Origin: an uncultured Pelagibacteraceae bacterium
GTDB taxonomy: Bacteria > Pseudomonadota > Alphaproteobacteria > Pelagibacterales > Pelagibacteraceae
DNA length: 64,000 nucleotides
Assembly: GCA_902581405.1 (NCBI GenBank)
Contig: CACHOJ010000001.1
Coordinates: forward strand, 248,001-312,000
Direction: 5' to 3'
The notes beneath the pieces are model-generated. The model ran no database searches, was not told where the DNA came from, and saw only the letters and a list, made by a program, of their open reading frames with translations. The position numbers and the translations under genes are program-made. Positions within the stretch are counted from its first letter, which is position 1; each line of letters opens with the position of its first letter. This document shows positions 34,567 to 42,667 of this stretch, piece after piece.

Positions 34567-35436
34567 ATGAAAAAAATAATTATATTTTTTATAATATTTT
34601 TATATTCATCCTTCTCTTTTGCCTTAGACGAAAAACCTGGAAGATATTTTAAAGATCAACCAGATGTAACTGATGAACCTCAAGTTCATTTTATTTATAT
34701 ATTAAACAAAGATAGCGAGGATAGAGAATGGGATATCAATGGAAAAATGGAGAAGGAATTATTGGAGGCCAATGAAAAAATGCTCGAAATGACAAAGGGT
34801 AATCAGAAGTTTAGGTATGACTTAAGGGAAGATGGCAAATTGGATATTTCTTTTGTTAGATTGGATAAACAATATAAAGGAAATTATAATATGGAATACC
34901 CTGATGCATATTTGACAAAATTAGGTTTTAACAATCCTAATAAATTGTACTTTTCATGGGTTGATGTAGGACATAGAGATGGGGGACAAGGAGCTGTTCA
35001 CCATGGATATATTTTTTTAAAAAGTAAATATAACACAAACAAAAATAAAAGAATTTTAATTACCTTACATGAATTAATGCATGTAAATGGATTTGCTTGG
35101 CCATGCACAAAAGGAGCTAAAAAATCACACAAGTTTGGGACAATAATTGGAGGGCCTGACGGGGGAGACAAGTATAATTTGGGCTCATCATTGTATAATC
35201 TTAAAGATCCTACTTGTCCTGATTTTAAAGATTCTGTTTTTTTAGAACCAACTTCTAGCACACCATTTAACCCTGTTTACTTAAAATGTGCAATGGCTGC
35301 AGAGGTTGGTCGAGGTATTTCTCCTGATATTAATTATGAATGGAGAGATAGATATTCTCATAAAAAACTAAAAAAAATTAAAAAGAAAAGAACTTGGTGC
35401 ACATATAATTTATATAAAAATTTCAATAATTTCTAG
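34567..35436 (+). CDS. Secreted protein with HExxH motif, unknown
   Basis: The 289-residue protein starts at ATG 34567, directly before its signal peptide (KKIIIFFIIFLYSSFSFA, cleaved near residue 19); a longer frame starts inside the carbonic anhydrase gene and is rejected. His168-Glu169-x-x-His172 (LHELMHVNG) looks like a zinc-protease site; the third metzincin ligand position (+10) is Trp178, so another residue must serve or activity is lost. Several cysteines could form disulfides. It is the first of three consecutive secreted-protein genes with 2-base and overlapping junctions. Confidence 0.75.
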   Translation: MKKIIIFFIIFLYSSFSFALDEKPGRYFKDQPDVTDEPQVHFIYILNKDSEDREWDINGKMEKELLEANEKMLEMTKGNQKFRYDLREDGKLDISFVRLDKQYKGNYNMEYPDAYLTKLGFNNPNKLYFSWVDVGHRDGGQGAVHHGYIFLKSKYNTNKNKRILITLHELMHVNGFAWPCTKGAKKSHKFGTIIGGPDGGDKYNLGSSLYNLKDPTCPDFKDSVFLEPTSSTPFNPVYLKCAMAAEVGRGISPDINYEWRDRYSHKKLKKIKKKRTWCTYNLYKNFNNF

Positions 35437-35438
35437 AG

Positions 35439-36023
35439 ATGAAAATATTGCTGATAATTTTAATAGCTTTATTTCCACAATTCTCCCAAGCTTTTGAAAG
35501 ATTTATACCTTTAGAGCTTTTCACAGGTGGAAAGATTAGAAATGATACAGAAATTAAATTTACAAATGCTAATTTAATATTTGGCGAAAAGAAAAAAAAG
35601 GAAATTATAGGTCCTGAAGATTGGCACCATCCAGAAACTGGAGAAAAAATAAAAGTTTATAAAAGAACAAGAAAAGGGCAAAGTGGCCTCAAAACTCAGC
35701 TATTTACTATAACTAACAATGGACAATGTATAGGAAGAATTTGGGACAGTAGACGTGGAGGAAGAATAATTGAAAATGGATGTAAATTCCCCCTGGGAAT
35801 TTGGAAAGAGGGAGAAACCAGATCTTTTGAAGGGTCTTCTGGAGGGAAACCTAGAAAAATTGAATTAACAATTTTAAAATTAGGAAAAAAACAAAATAGC
35901 AATATTAAATTTAATTGGAAATTATATAATATGAAAAATGGAAAATTAATGGATGATAATGATTATACTTTTGCTCCAGAAAAAGCCATGATAGAATTAA
36001 TTGACAAAAAAATATCTAAATGA
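35439..36023 (+). CDS. Secreted protein of unknown function
   Basis: The 194-residue product has a signal peptide (KILLIILIALFPQFSQAF, about 18 residues) and a mature domain of likely beta strands with two cysteines (GQCIGR and NGCKFP) that could pair. GLKTQLFTITNNGQ, then a Gly/Ser-rich GSSGGKPRK stretch. No family recognised. It is two bases from the preceding HExxH gene and overlaps the next by four bases, so the three are probably one unit. Confidence 0.7.
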   Translation: MKILLIILIALFPQFSQAFERFIPLELFTGGKIRNDTEIKFTNANLIFGEKKKKEIIGPEDWHHPETGEKIKVYKRTRKGQSGLKTQLFTITNNGQCIGRIWDSRRGGRIIENGCKFPLGIWKEGETRSFEGSSGGKPRKIELTILKLGKKQNSNIKFNWKLYNMKNGKLMDDNDYTFAPEKAMIELIDKKISK

Positions 36024-36889
36024 GAAGAGTATTTATAATTTTTATCGCTTTATTAATATCTCTGAATACTGCAGTAGCTAATGAAAAATTTGAGTTTAGA
36101 TACAATATTCATGAAAATTTACCCAAAAAATGGGTAACTGAATTCAAGAATATAATGGATGTTTTACAAGAAGTTCTACCTATTCAAGATAATATGAATG
36201 ATTATCTCAAAAGTCCAGGAATGGATATCTATGCTTGGAAAAGTACAAAAAATCCTTTTCCAGAAGTTAAGAATAATATGAAAGGTTCATGTATTTGTGG
36301 TGATGGTTCAACTAGATGGATGCAGATAGAAATACCAAGTAAAGAATTAGCAAAAAAATATATACACCGTTATTCTGTGATTGCTCATGAATATTTTCAT
36401 GTTTATCAAATATCACTTTCAGAAAATAAACTATCAGATAGAGACTCACCAAAATGGTTAACCGAAGGAGGAGCAAAAGTTTTTGAAGAAATGTATGTGA
36501 AACAATATTATGGAAAAGACAGTTTAAAAAATGATCTTCAAAGAAAAGAAATGTGGAGTAAAAAGGTTTTAAAAGAACCTAGCCTTTACGAAAAACACAA
36601 AACATCAAATAAAAGAGGAATGGATGGCAATTATACAGGTTCTGCCTTCATGGTGCTAGTATTAGTAAATGAACTGAAGAAAAATAATATTTCTGAACAA
36701 CAAGCTTTTCAATTAGTTTTTAAAGATTTTTGGATTGAGAGAGCAAAGCACAGAAAATGGGAAAAAGCATTTGAGCAGACTTTTAAAATGAGTGCTGGAG
36801 AATTTTATGAAAGATTAAGTAAATATAAAAGAGTCGTAAAAAAAATATTACCGAGTAAGAACTTAAAAATTCAAGATATTTTTAGTTAA
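36020..36889 (+). CDS. Secreted gluzincin-like metallopeptidase (HExxH...E)
   Basis: The 289-residue protein has a signal peptide (cleavage after TAVA, residue 20). His123-Glu124-x-x-His127 (IAHEYFHVYQ) is followed 22 residues later by Glu149 in PKWLTEGGAKVFEE, the spacing and sequence of gluzincin or 'peptidase MA-like' proteases. Two close cysteines (CIC, residues 91-93) precede it. It should be a periplasmic zinc protease; substrate unknown. It overlaps the upstream secreted-protein gene by four bases. Confidence 0.8.
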   Translation: MRRVFIIFIALLISLNTAVANEKFEFRYNIHENLPKKWVTEFKNIMDVLQEVLPIQDNMNDYLKSPGMDIYAWKSTKNPFPEVKNNMKGSCICGDGSTRWMQIEIPSKELAKKYIHRYSVIAHEYFHVYQISLSENKLSDRDSPKWLTEGGAKVFEEMYVKQYYGKDSLKNDLQRKEMWSKKVLKEPSLYEKHKTSNKRGMDGNYTGSAFMVLVLVNELKKNNISEQQAFQLVFKDFWIERAKHRKWEKAFEQTFKMSAGEFYERLSKYKRVVKKILPSKNLKIQDIFS

Positions 36890-36903
36890 TCCTTAACTGA
36901 TCT

Positions 36904-37104
36904 TCAGAAAAGAAGGTCATTAACTGAGTAAATAATTAATCCTAAAATAATTAGAAAAAATATTATAAAAGCTATTTGCTCACTAATTTTTTTAGTAACT
37001 TTGGTTTCACCTTTTTTAAATTTTCTGATTTGAAATATTCCAAACCTCATAACAGCCAATCCACCTAAAACAAGTGCTACAGCAATAATAAATCCACTTA
37101 GCAT
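36904..37104 (-). CDS. Small two-helix membrane protein, unknown
   Basis: From ATG 37104 the product is 66 residues with two membrane helices (about 2-21 and 44-62) and a basic Lys-rich loop between them. A longer frame begins at 37176, inside the PNPOx gene. I prefer 37104 because it begins one base after that gene's stop codon and directly at the first helix. No function is recognised. Confidence 0.55.
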   Translation of the reverse strand: MLSGFIIAVALVLGGLAVMRFGIFQIRKFKKGETKVTKKISEQIAFIIFFLIILGLIIYSVNDLLF

Positions 37105-37105
37105 T

Positions 37106-37711
37106 TTATGGGACAAGCCAGTTTTGTTTATTATTTGAGATATCAAATCTTGCTCTTCTATGACCTTTTGCTGCAAGATATAACCATTCTATACTCTCAA
37201 TATTGCATTGAATTACAGTAAAGTTTTTATAGCCTTCTTCACTTTGTTCCATTGTAAAACCAGATTTTTCAATTTCCTCACTTAAACCAGAACTAGGCTC
37301 ATCAATTTCAGTGCCAGGACCATTATTTACTAAATAGCATTTTCTACTTACATGGGCTGTTTTTGACCATGATAGTTCTGTAATTTCATTATCATGATTA
37401 ACAACACAATTCACTTTAACTCTAAGTTGAATCTTTTCTTCTTTGTCATAGAATATTAATACTGCACTGCTATTTTTTTTTAATTTTGGAATTTTGTTAG
37501 ATCGTATATCGCTATGAAACTGAAGAAGATTATTTGATTGGTCAGATTTTCTAAGAACTACTATCCTTCCATCAAAGTCTGATTGATCACCGCAAACAAA
37601 AACTGGAATTCTAAAAGGAGATGATCTATTAGTCACTGCATCATCAAGCATTGACCATATTTTTTTCTTTATTTCGGAAAAGTCCTCATAGTATGGGACG
37701 GTATTTGACAT
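37106..37711 (-). CDS. Pyridoxamine-phosphate-oxidase-family flavin protein
   Basis: The 201-residue protein (start taken at ATG 37711, just after the preceding dehydrogenase stop; another ATG lies 30 bases earlier inside that gene) has a PNPOx-like split beta-barrel. It shows FRIPVFVCGDQSDFDGRIVVLRKSD, then LQFHSDIRSNKIPKLKKN where flavin phosphate binds in PdxH relatives, and a C-terminal EWLYLAAKGHRRARFD that fits PdxH-like ends. It is not PdxH itself (motifs are diverged). The exact role is unknown. Confidence 0.8.
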   Translation of the reverse strand: MSNTVPYYEDFSEIKKKIWSMLDDAVTNRSSPFRIPVFVCGDQSDFDGRIVVLRKSDQSNNLLQFHSDIRSNKIPKLKKNSSAVLIFYDKEEKIQLRVKVNCVVNHDNEITELSWSKTAHVSRKCYLVNNGPGTEIDEPSSGLSEEIEKSGFTMEQSEEGYKNFTVIQCNIESIEWLYLAAKGHRRARFDISNNKQNWLVP

Positions 37712-37715
37712 TGGT

Positions 37716-38591
37716 TTATTTCTTTTTTTTAAGTCTAGCAATCAGACTAGAGCTATCCCAACGGTTACCACCCATTTTTTGAACATCAGCATAATATTCA
37801 TCAACTATTTCAGTAATTGGGACCGGTGAACCATTTCGTTTCGCTTCTTCAATTACAATTTTTAAATCTTTTCTCATCCAATCTACTGCAAAACCGTAAT
37901 CAAATTTATCTTCAACCATAGTTTTATATCTATTTTCCATTTGCCAAGATTGAGCTGCGCCTTTTGAAATTGTTTCCATCACTTTATCAATATCTAAACC
38001 TGCATTTATTCCAAAATTAATAGCTTCTGATAGACCTTGTACAACGCCTGCAATACACATTTGGTTCATCATTTTTGTAAGTTGACCACTTCCTGATGGA
38101 CCAATTAATTTTACTTTTTTACTATAGCAATCAATTACTGGTTCTGCTTTTTTGAAAACTTCTTCATCACCACCAACCATAACTGTAAGAATTCCGCCTT
38201 CAGCACCTGATTGACCTCCAGAAATTGGTGCATCTAAAAATGCAAATCCTTTTTCTTTCGCTTTATTATAAAGTTCTCTCGATACTTCTGCTGATACAGT
38301 TGAATTATCTACGTAGATTGAACCCTTTTTAGCGCTATGAAATAATCCGTTTTCACCTAAAGTAACTTGTTTCAAATCCTCATCGTTACCCACACAAGTA
38401 AAAATAAAATCAGCACCTTCCGCAGCTTCTTTTGGTGTTGAAGCCATTTTACCTTTATATTCAGTAATCCATTTTTCAGCTTTAGCAGTTGTTCTATTAA
38501 AAACAGTTACATTGTGCCCAGCTTTTGATATATAACCAGCCATCGGATAACCCATTACCCCGAGACCTATGAAAGCAACATTACAAGTCAT
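37716..38591 (-). CDS. 3-hydroxyisobutyrate/tartronate-semialdehyde-reductase family dehydrogenase
   Basis: The 291-residue beta-hydroxyacid dehydrogenase has the NAD(P) site GLGVMGYPMAG at residues 8-18, the FLDAPISGGQSGAEGGILTVMVGG substrate region near 117-140, and Lys in GQLTKMMNQMC (near residue 170), the catalytic lysine position. Members act on 3-hydroxyisobutyrate, tartronate semialdehyde or similar short hydroxyacids, and sequence alone does not separate these. It is divergent from the MFS gene with 11 bases between. Confidence 0.93.
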   Translation of the reverse strand: MTCNVAFIGLGVMGYPMAGYISKAGHNVTVFNRTTAKAEKWITEYKGKMASTPKEAAEGADFIFTCVGNDEDLKQVTLGENGLFHSAKKGSIYVDNSTVSAEVSRELYNKAKEKGFAFLDAPISGGQSGAEGGILTVMVGGDEEVFKKAEPVIDCYSKKVKLIGPSGSGQLTKMMNQMCIAGVVQGLSEAINFGINAGLDIDKVMETISKGAAQSWQMENRYKTMVEDKFDYGFAVDWMRKDLKIVIEEAKRNGSPVPITEIVDEYYADVQKMGGNRWDSSSLIARLKKKK

Positions 38592-38602
38592 AAATTATTT
38601 AT

Positions 38603-39811
38603 ATGTTTAAAAGTTTAAGTTTAAAAGTAATTATTTTCGGATTTATTTTTACATTTTTTTCATGTTTTGGACAGAGTTTTTTTATAGGTTTATTTAATTC
38701 AAGCATCAGAGAAACACTTTCTATTACACATGGACAATTTGGCACGATTTATGCATCAGCTACTCTATTTAGTAGTTTACTTCTAATATGGATTGGAAAA
38801 AAAATTGATGATGTAAACGTGCTTAAATTTGCAATTTTTGTTACTATACTTTTATCATTTTCTTCTTTTTTCTTTTCCAAAACATCTTCAGTAGCTTTTC
38901 TATTTGTTGCAATTTTTTTAATGAGGTTTTCTGGACAAGGATTAATGTCTCATACAGCTTCAACTACTATTTCAAGATATTTTACAAAATCTAGAGGCAA
39001 AGCATTAAGCATTATTTGGTTTGGTTTATCCTCTGCAGAGTTCATAATGCCTGTATTAATCGTTTATCTTTTAACACTAATTGTTTGGCAGAATTTATGG
39101 GTAATCTTTTCTTTAATTGTTTTAATTTGCTTGCCCTTGGCATCTTATATTTTAGTTAAAGATGTCAAATTAGATACTAGAGAGGGTGGTCAAAACAAAA
39201 TTTTGAAAGAAGAAAATATTAAAAACTGGAAAAGAATAGAGGTTCTTGGAGATTATAGATTTTACATTGTCTCCTTAAATATGTTGGCAATGCCTTGGAT
39301 AGCTACAGGAGTATTTGTATATCAATCATTCGTCACTAATTCAAAAGGGTGGGGTGAATATACAATTGCGCAATCTTTTATGTCTTACTCAATTTTTTCT
39401 GTAATTACTTTAATTGTTGCTGGTTATTTGATTGATAAGTTTACAAGTAGAAAATTACTAATCTATATGAATATTCCATTATTCTTAGGAACTTTAGTAA
39501 TCATATATTTTGATGCTCCACAGACTGCTTTTTTATTTCTTGGATTGGTAGGAATATCAAACGGTCTAGCAAACTTATTAGGATCATCAACGTGGGCAGA
39601 AATTTACGGGGTAAAATATATTGGATCTATTAAAGCTTTGACTACTGCTTTAATGGTATTCGCAACTGCTTTTGGTACAGCATTATTTGGCTTTTTTATA
39701 GATGCTGGATTTTCAATTGAAAAAATCGCATTTATTGCAGCAATTGCTATAGCATGCTCTATAGCCTTACTTTTCACTATAAGAAAAAAATTAAATCCAG
39801 TTTATCTCTAA
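38603..39811 (+). CDS. MFS-type permease
   Basis: The 402-residue protein has twelve predicted helices, with IRETLSITHGQFGTIYASATLF near residue 32 and SRGKALSIIWFGLSSAEFIMP (near 130), the MFS loop and helix-4/5 pattern of monocarboxylate or sugar-acid carriers. GYLIDKFTSRKLL near 270 is the second-half loop. Substrate unknown. The neighbour 3-hydroxyacid dehydrogenase is on the other strand, so a shared organic-acid theme is only a suggestion. Confidence 0.88.
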   Translation: MFKSLSLKVIIFGFIFTFFSCFGQSFFIGLFNSSIRETLSITHGQFGTIYASATLFSSLLLIWIGKKIDDVNVLKFAIFVTILLSFSSFFFSKTSSVAFLFVAIFLMRFSGQGLMSHTASTTISRYFTKSRGKALSIIWFGLSSAEFIMPVLIVYLLTLIVWQNLWVIFSLIVLICLPLASYILVKDVKLDTREGGQNKILKEENIKNWKRIEVLGDYRFYIVSLNMLAMPWIATGVFVYQSFVTNSKGWGEYTIAQSFMSYSIFSVITLIVAGYLIDKFTSRKLLIYMNIPLFLGTLVIIYFDAPQTAFLFLGLVGISNGLANLLGSSTWAEIYGVKYIGSIKALTTALMVFATAFGTALFGFFIDAGFSIEKIAFIAAIAIACSIALLFTIRKKLNPVYL

Positions 39812-39817
39812 TACTGC

Positions 39818-39846
39818 TTGATTTTTTTATGATCGAGGTGTATCTA
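39818..39846 (+). promoter_or_regulatory. Promoter of rpoZ
   Basis: TTGATT (39818-39823), 17 bases, then TATCTA (39841-39846). The expected start near 39853 would coincide with the rpoZ ATG at 39854, giving a leaderless or nearly leaderless mRNA. The -35 begins 7 bases after the MFS stop. Confidence 0.45.
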
Positions 39847-39853
39847 ACCGACC

Positions 39854-40372
39854 ATGGCAAGAGTTACTGTTGAAGATTGTATAGATAAAGTTGATAGTCC
39901 TTACGAATTAGTATTAGTTGCAAAGGAGAGAGCAACGCAACTTAATTCAGGTTTGGAACCTACTTTAGATAGAGATAATGATAAAAATACTGTCATAGCA
40001 TTAAGAGAAATAGCTGAAGAAACAATCAAAGTTCCTGATTTAACAGATGCTGCAGTTTATAAGTTAAGAAAACATGTCGAGCAAATTGATGATACTTCAG
40101 AGGACGAAGATGATATTGGCGATGATTTTGAAAATCTTTACAAAGGTGAAATTTCAAAAAGTGGTGTACCAATTCTTCCATCTAAGAGAGCTAGAAAAAT
40201 TCCAGAAAAAATTCAAGTTTCCAAAGATGATTTAGCCGAGTTACAAAATACAGCTGAACAACCTTCATCTGAAACTGTTGAAGAAGTACAAGATGAAGAG
40301 GCTGATGTTTCATTAGACGAAATGAAAGATCAAGAAGAGACTGTATCTGACGAAACAGAAAATCAAGAATAA
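39854..40372 (+). CDS. rpoZ: RNA polymerase omega subunit with acidic C-terminal extension
   Basis: The first 80 residues are a standard omega subunit: [27 protein letters not shown], then [18 protein letters not shown]. Omega helps assemble and stabilise RNA polymerase. The protein is 172 residues, much longer than the roughly 90 of E. coli, because of a highly acidic Glu/Asp/Gln tail from about residue 90. Alphaproteobacterial omegas often carry shorter tails. It ends one base from the convergent CoA-transferase stop. Confidence 0.95.
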   Translation: MARVTVEDCIDKVDSPYELVLVAKERATQLNSGLEPTLDRDNDKNTVIALREIAEETIKVPDLTDAAVYKLRKHVEQIDDTSEDEDDIGDDFENLYKGEISKSGVPILPSKRARKIPEKIQVSKDDLAELQNTAEQPSSETVEEVQDEEADVSLDEMKDQEETVSDETENQE

Positions 40373-40373
40373 A

Positions 40374-41516
40374 TTAACTAAATTCCTTAATTATTTTTTC
40401 CCTGTGCTCATCTAAATCAGGAATATCACCTCTTGTATTTTCATCTTTATAGGTAGACATTTTAATTGGGTTTCCAGCAGATTTAAATTCACCAATAATT
40501 TTATGATATGATTTTACAATCATATTTCTCTCTTTAATTTGAGGATTTTCTACAGCTTGTTTTATGTTAAAAATTGGTCCACATGGAATTTTTAATGCTT
40601 CCATTTCTTTTACCCATTCATTTGTAGATTTCGAATGTAATTGTTTTTCAAAAATTTCTTTTAATTGATCCATGTTTTCACATCTTAATGAATTAGAATT
40701 AAATCTTTCATCATTTGCAGTTTCAGGGATTTTTAATACATCACAAAGTTTTGTAAAAAGTTTATCATTTCCTGCAGCAATAATTATATAACTATCTTTA
40801 GTTTTAAAAGCTTCAAAGGGCGCAATAGATGGATGTCTGGAACCCATTGGTCCTGGAATTTCATTTTTGGAAAGATATCTTGCAATTGCATTTTCTAAAA
40901 TTGCTATTTGGCAATCTAACATAGACACATCTATAAAAGCTCCTTTTCCAGTTTTTTGTCTATCGTATAAAGCTGCATTAATTCCAATTGCTGTAAACAG
41001 ACCTGCTGTGATATCACCAATAGAAGTTCCAACTCTTGTTGGCTCAGAATTAGGATGACCAGTTACACTCATCAAACCCCCCATGCCTTGAACGACCATG
41101 TCATAAGCAGGTAATTCTTTTAAAGGTCCAGTTTGACCAAACCCTGATGCCGATGCATAAATTAATTTAGGATATTTTTTACTTACATCTTTCCAGCCAA
41201 AACCCCACTTTTCTAATGTTCCAGGTTTAAAGTTTTCTACTAAAATATCTGCCTTAGATAAAATTTTGTCAAAAATTTTTTTATCCTCTTCATTCTTTAA
41301 ATTTAAAGCGATACTTTCTTTTCCTCTATTTAAAGACATAAAGTATGCAGAATAATCTTTAACAAAAGGTCCAAATTTTCGAGAGTCATCACCTGTTTCA
41401 GGTGCTTCAATTTTTATAACTCTCGCACCTAAATCTGAGAGTATCATAGTGCAATAAGGTCCTACTAAAACCCTTGTTAAATCAACAACTAATAAATTTT
41501 TTAGTGGTCCATCCAT
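40374..41516 (-). CDS. Family III CoA-transferase (CaiB/BaiF)
   Basis: The 380-residue enzyme has the family III hallmarks: VVDLTRVLVGPYCTMILSDLGARVIKIE at the start, SLNRGKESIALNLK near residue 61, and the catalytic Asp168 in VGTSIGDITAGLFTAIGI, which carries the acyl-aspartyl/CoA intermediates. It moves CoA between organic acids. It is divergent from a TRAP system followed by malonyl-CoA decarboxylase, so activation of an imported dicarboxylate is likely. Confidence 0.93.
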   Translation of the reverse strand: MDGPLKNLLVVDLTRVLVGPYCTMILSDLGARVIKIEAPETGDDSRKFGPFVKDYSAYFMSLNRGKESIALNLKNEEDKKIFDKILSKADILVENFKPGTLEKWGFGWKDVSKKYPKLIYASASGFGQTGPLKELPAYDMVVQGMGGLMSVTGHPNSEPTRVGTSIGDITAGLFTAIGINAALYDRQKTGKGAFIDVSMLDCQIAILENAIARYLSKNEIPGPMGSRHPSIAPFEAFKTKDSYIIIAAGNDKLFTKLCDVLKIPETANDERFNSNSLRCENMDQLKEIFEKQLHSKSTNEWVKEMEALKIPCGPIFNIKQAVENPQIKERNMIVKSYHKIIGEFKSAGNPIKMSTYKDENTRGDIPDLDEHREKIIKEFS

Positions 41517-41542
41517 AATAAAATATACGACATTTCCTTATA

Positions 41543-41571
41543 TTGACTCTTACTCATAAGTTCAATTTAAT
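41543..41571 (+). promoter_or_regulatory. Promoter of third TRAP operon
   Basis: TTGACT (41543-41548), 17 bases, TTTAAT (41566-41571). This repeats the tctC promoter almost exactly (both have TATTGACwCT around the -35). Leader of about 27 bases ends in an AGAGGGGA ribosome-binding site. Confidence 0.55.
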
Positions 41572-41604
41572 ATACTTATTAAATTAATATAAAGAGGGGA
41601 AAAC

Positions 41605-42615
41605 ATGTTAAAAAAAATAAGTTTTTATTTCACAACATTATTTTTAGCTTTTTCATTAATTGGATCAGCATATGCTGTAACACTAAAAGCAAGTCACCAA
41701 TGGCCTGGAACACCTAGAGCTGATGGTTCTTATGATCCAAGACATGAAATGGTTCAAATAATTGCAGATGAAGTTAAAAAAGCAGGAGTAGATTTAGATA
41801 TTAGAATTTATCCAGCAAAATCATTATATAAACCAAAAGAACAATGGAAACCAATGACAACTGGTCAGTTGGATATTTCAGCATTTCCATTAGCGTACGC
41901 ATCAAAATTCCATCCAGAATTTGATGCAACTTTAATGCCAGGAACTGTTAAGAACCACAACCATGCATTAAGATTTAATAAAGGTCCAATGATGACTGAA
42001 ATTAAGAGAATTATAAATGATGCTGGTGTTGTTGTTCTATCTGATGCTTGGCTTGGTGGCGGTTTTGCATCTAAGTCAAAATGTATTAAAAATCCATCAG
42101 ATGCTAAAGGACAAGTAATGAGAGCAGCCGGTAAAGCTTTTAACCAAATGTTAGAGGCAGCTGGTGCGGGTATTCAAAGTATGCCTTCATCCGAAATTTA
42201 TACTGGATTGCAAACTGGAGTATTAACGGGTGCAAATACTAGTTCAGGAAGTTTTGTTAGTTACAAAATTTATGAGCAAGTAACATGCGCAACACCTCCA
42301 GGAAAATTTGGATTGTGGTTTATGTATGAGCCAATTTTGATGTCAAAAATGAGCTTTGATAAATTAAATTCAAAACAACAAGATGCTTTAATGAAGGCTG
42401 GTAAAGTTGCTGAAAAATATATGACTGCGCAAGTTGAAAATTTAGATAAAAAATTTGAAGACGCTTATAAAGCAGCAGGAGTAAAGCTAGTATATATGGA
42501 TGCAAACGACCATGCGGCTTGGGTAGAGATTGCTAAACAATCTTCACACAAAGCATTTGCTGAAAAAGTTCCAGGTGGCGATAAGCTAATGGAAATGGCT
42601 TTAGCAGTTAAATAA
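41605..42615 (+). CDS. dctP: TRAP transporter periplasmic solute-binding protein (DctP family)
   Basis: The 336-residue protein has a signal peptide (cleavage after GSAYA, residue 24) and DctP-type features: ASHQWPGTPRADGSYDPRHEMVQIIADEV, then KGQVMRAAGKAFNQML near residue 171-186 with the ligand-binding Arg region, and a Cys pair (SKCIKNP, QVTCATPP). It likely binds a dicarboxylate; the adjacent CoA-transferase and malonyl-CoA decarboxylase suggest malonate or a close relative. A terminator hairpin separates it from dctQ. Confidence 0.93.
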   Translation: MLKKISFYFTTLFLAFSLIGSAYAVTLKASHQWPGTPRADGSYDPRHEMVQIIADEVKKAGVDLDIRIYPAKSLYKPKEQWKPMTTGQLDISAFPLAYASKFHPEFDATLMPGTVKNHNHALRFNKGPMMTEIKRIINDAGVVVLSDAWLGGGFASKSKCIKNPSDAKGQVMRAAGKAFNQMLEAAGAGIQSMPSSEIYTGLQTGVLTGANTSSGSFVSYKIYEQVTCATPPGKFGLWFMYEPILMSKMSFDKLNSKQQDALMKAGKVAEKYMTAQVENLDKKFEDAYKAAGVKLVYMDANDHAAWVEIAKQSSHKAFAEKVPGGDKLMEMALAVK

Positions 42616-42630
42616 AAAAATATATTAAAG

Positions 42631-42664
42631 AACCCCTATTTAAAATATTAAATAGGGGTTTTTT
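42631..42664 (+). terminator. Intrinsic terminator between dctP and dctQ
   Basis: Bases 42631-42643 pair with 42648-42660 in a perfect 13-bp stem (core ACCCCTATTTA/TAAATAGGGGT) with a four-base loop, ending in six T residues (42659-42664). Three bases later is the dctQ ATG. The only ribosome-binding-like run, AGGGG, sits in the 3' arm. Confidence 0.85.
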
Positions 42665-42667
42665 ATC

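Noticed and set aside
36893-36927. Repeated TTAACTGA and small inverted repeats between the convergent genes
   Set aside because: Stems are short with G-T pairs and no T run on either strand; possibly a weak bidirectional terminator, but not strong enough to call.
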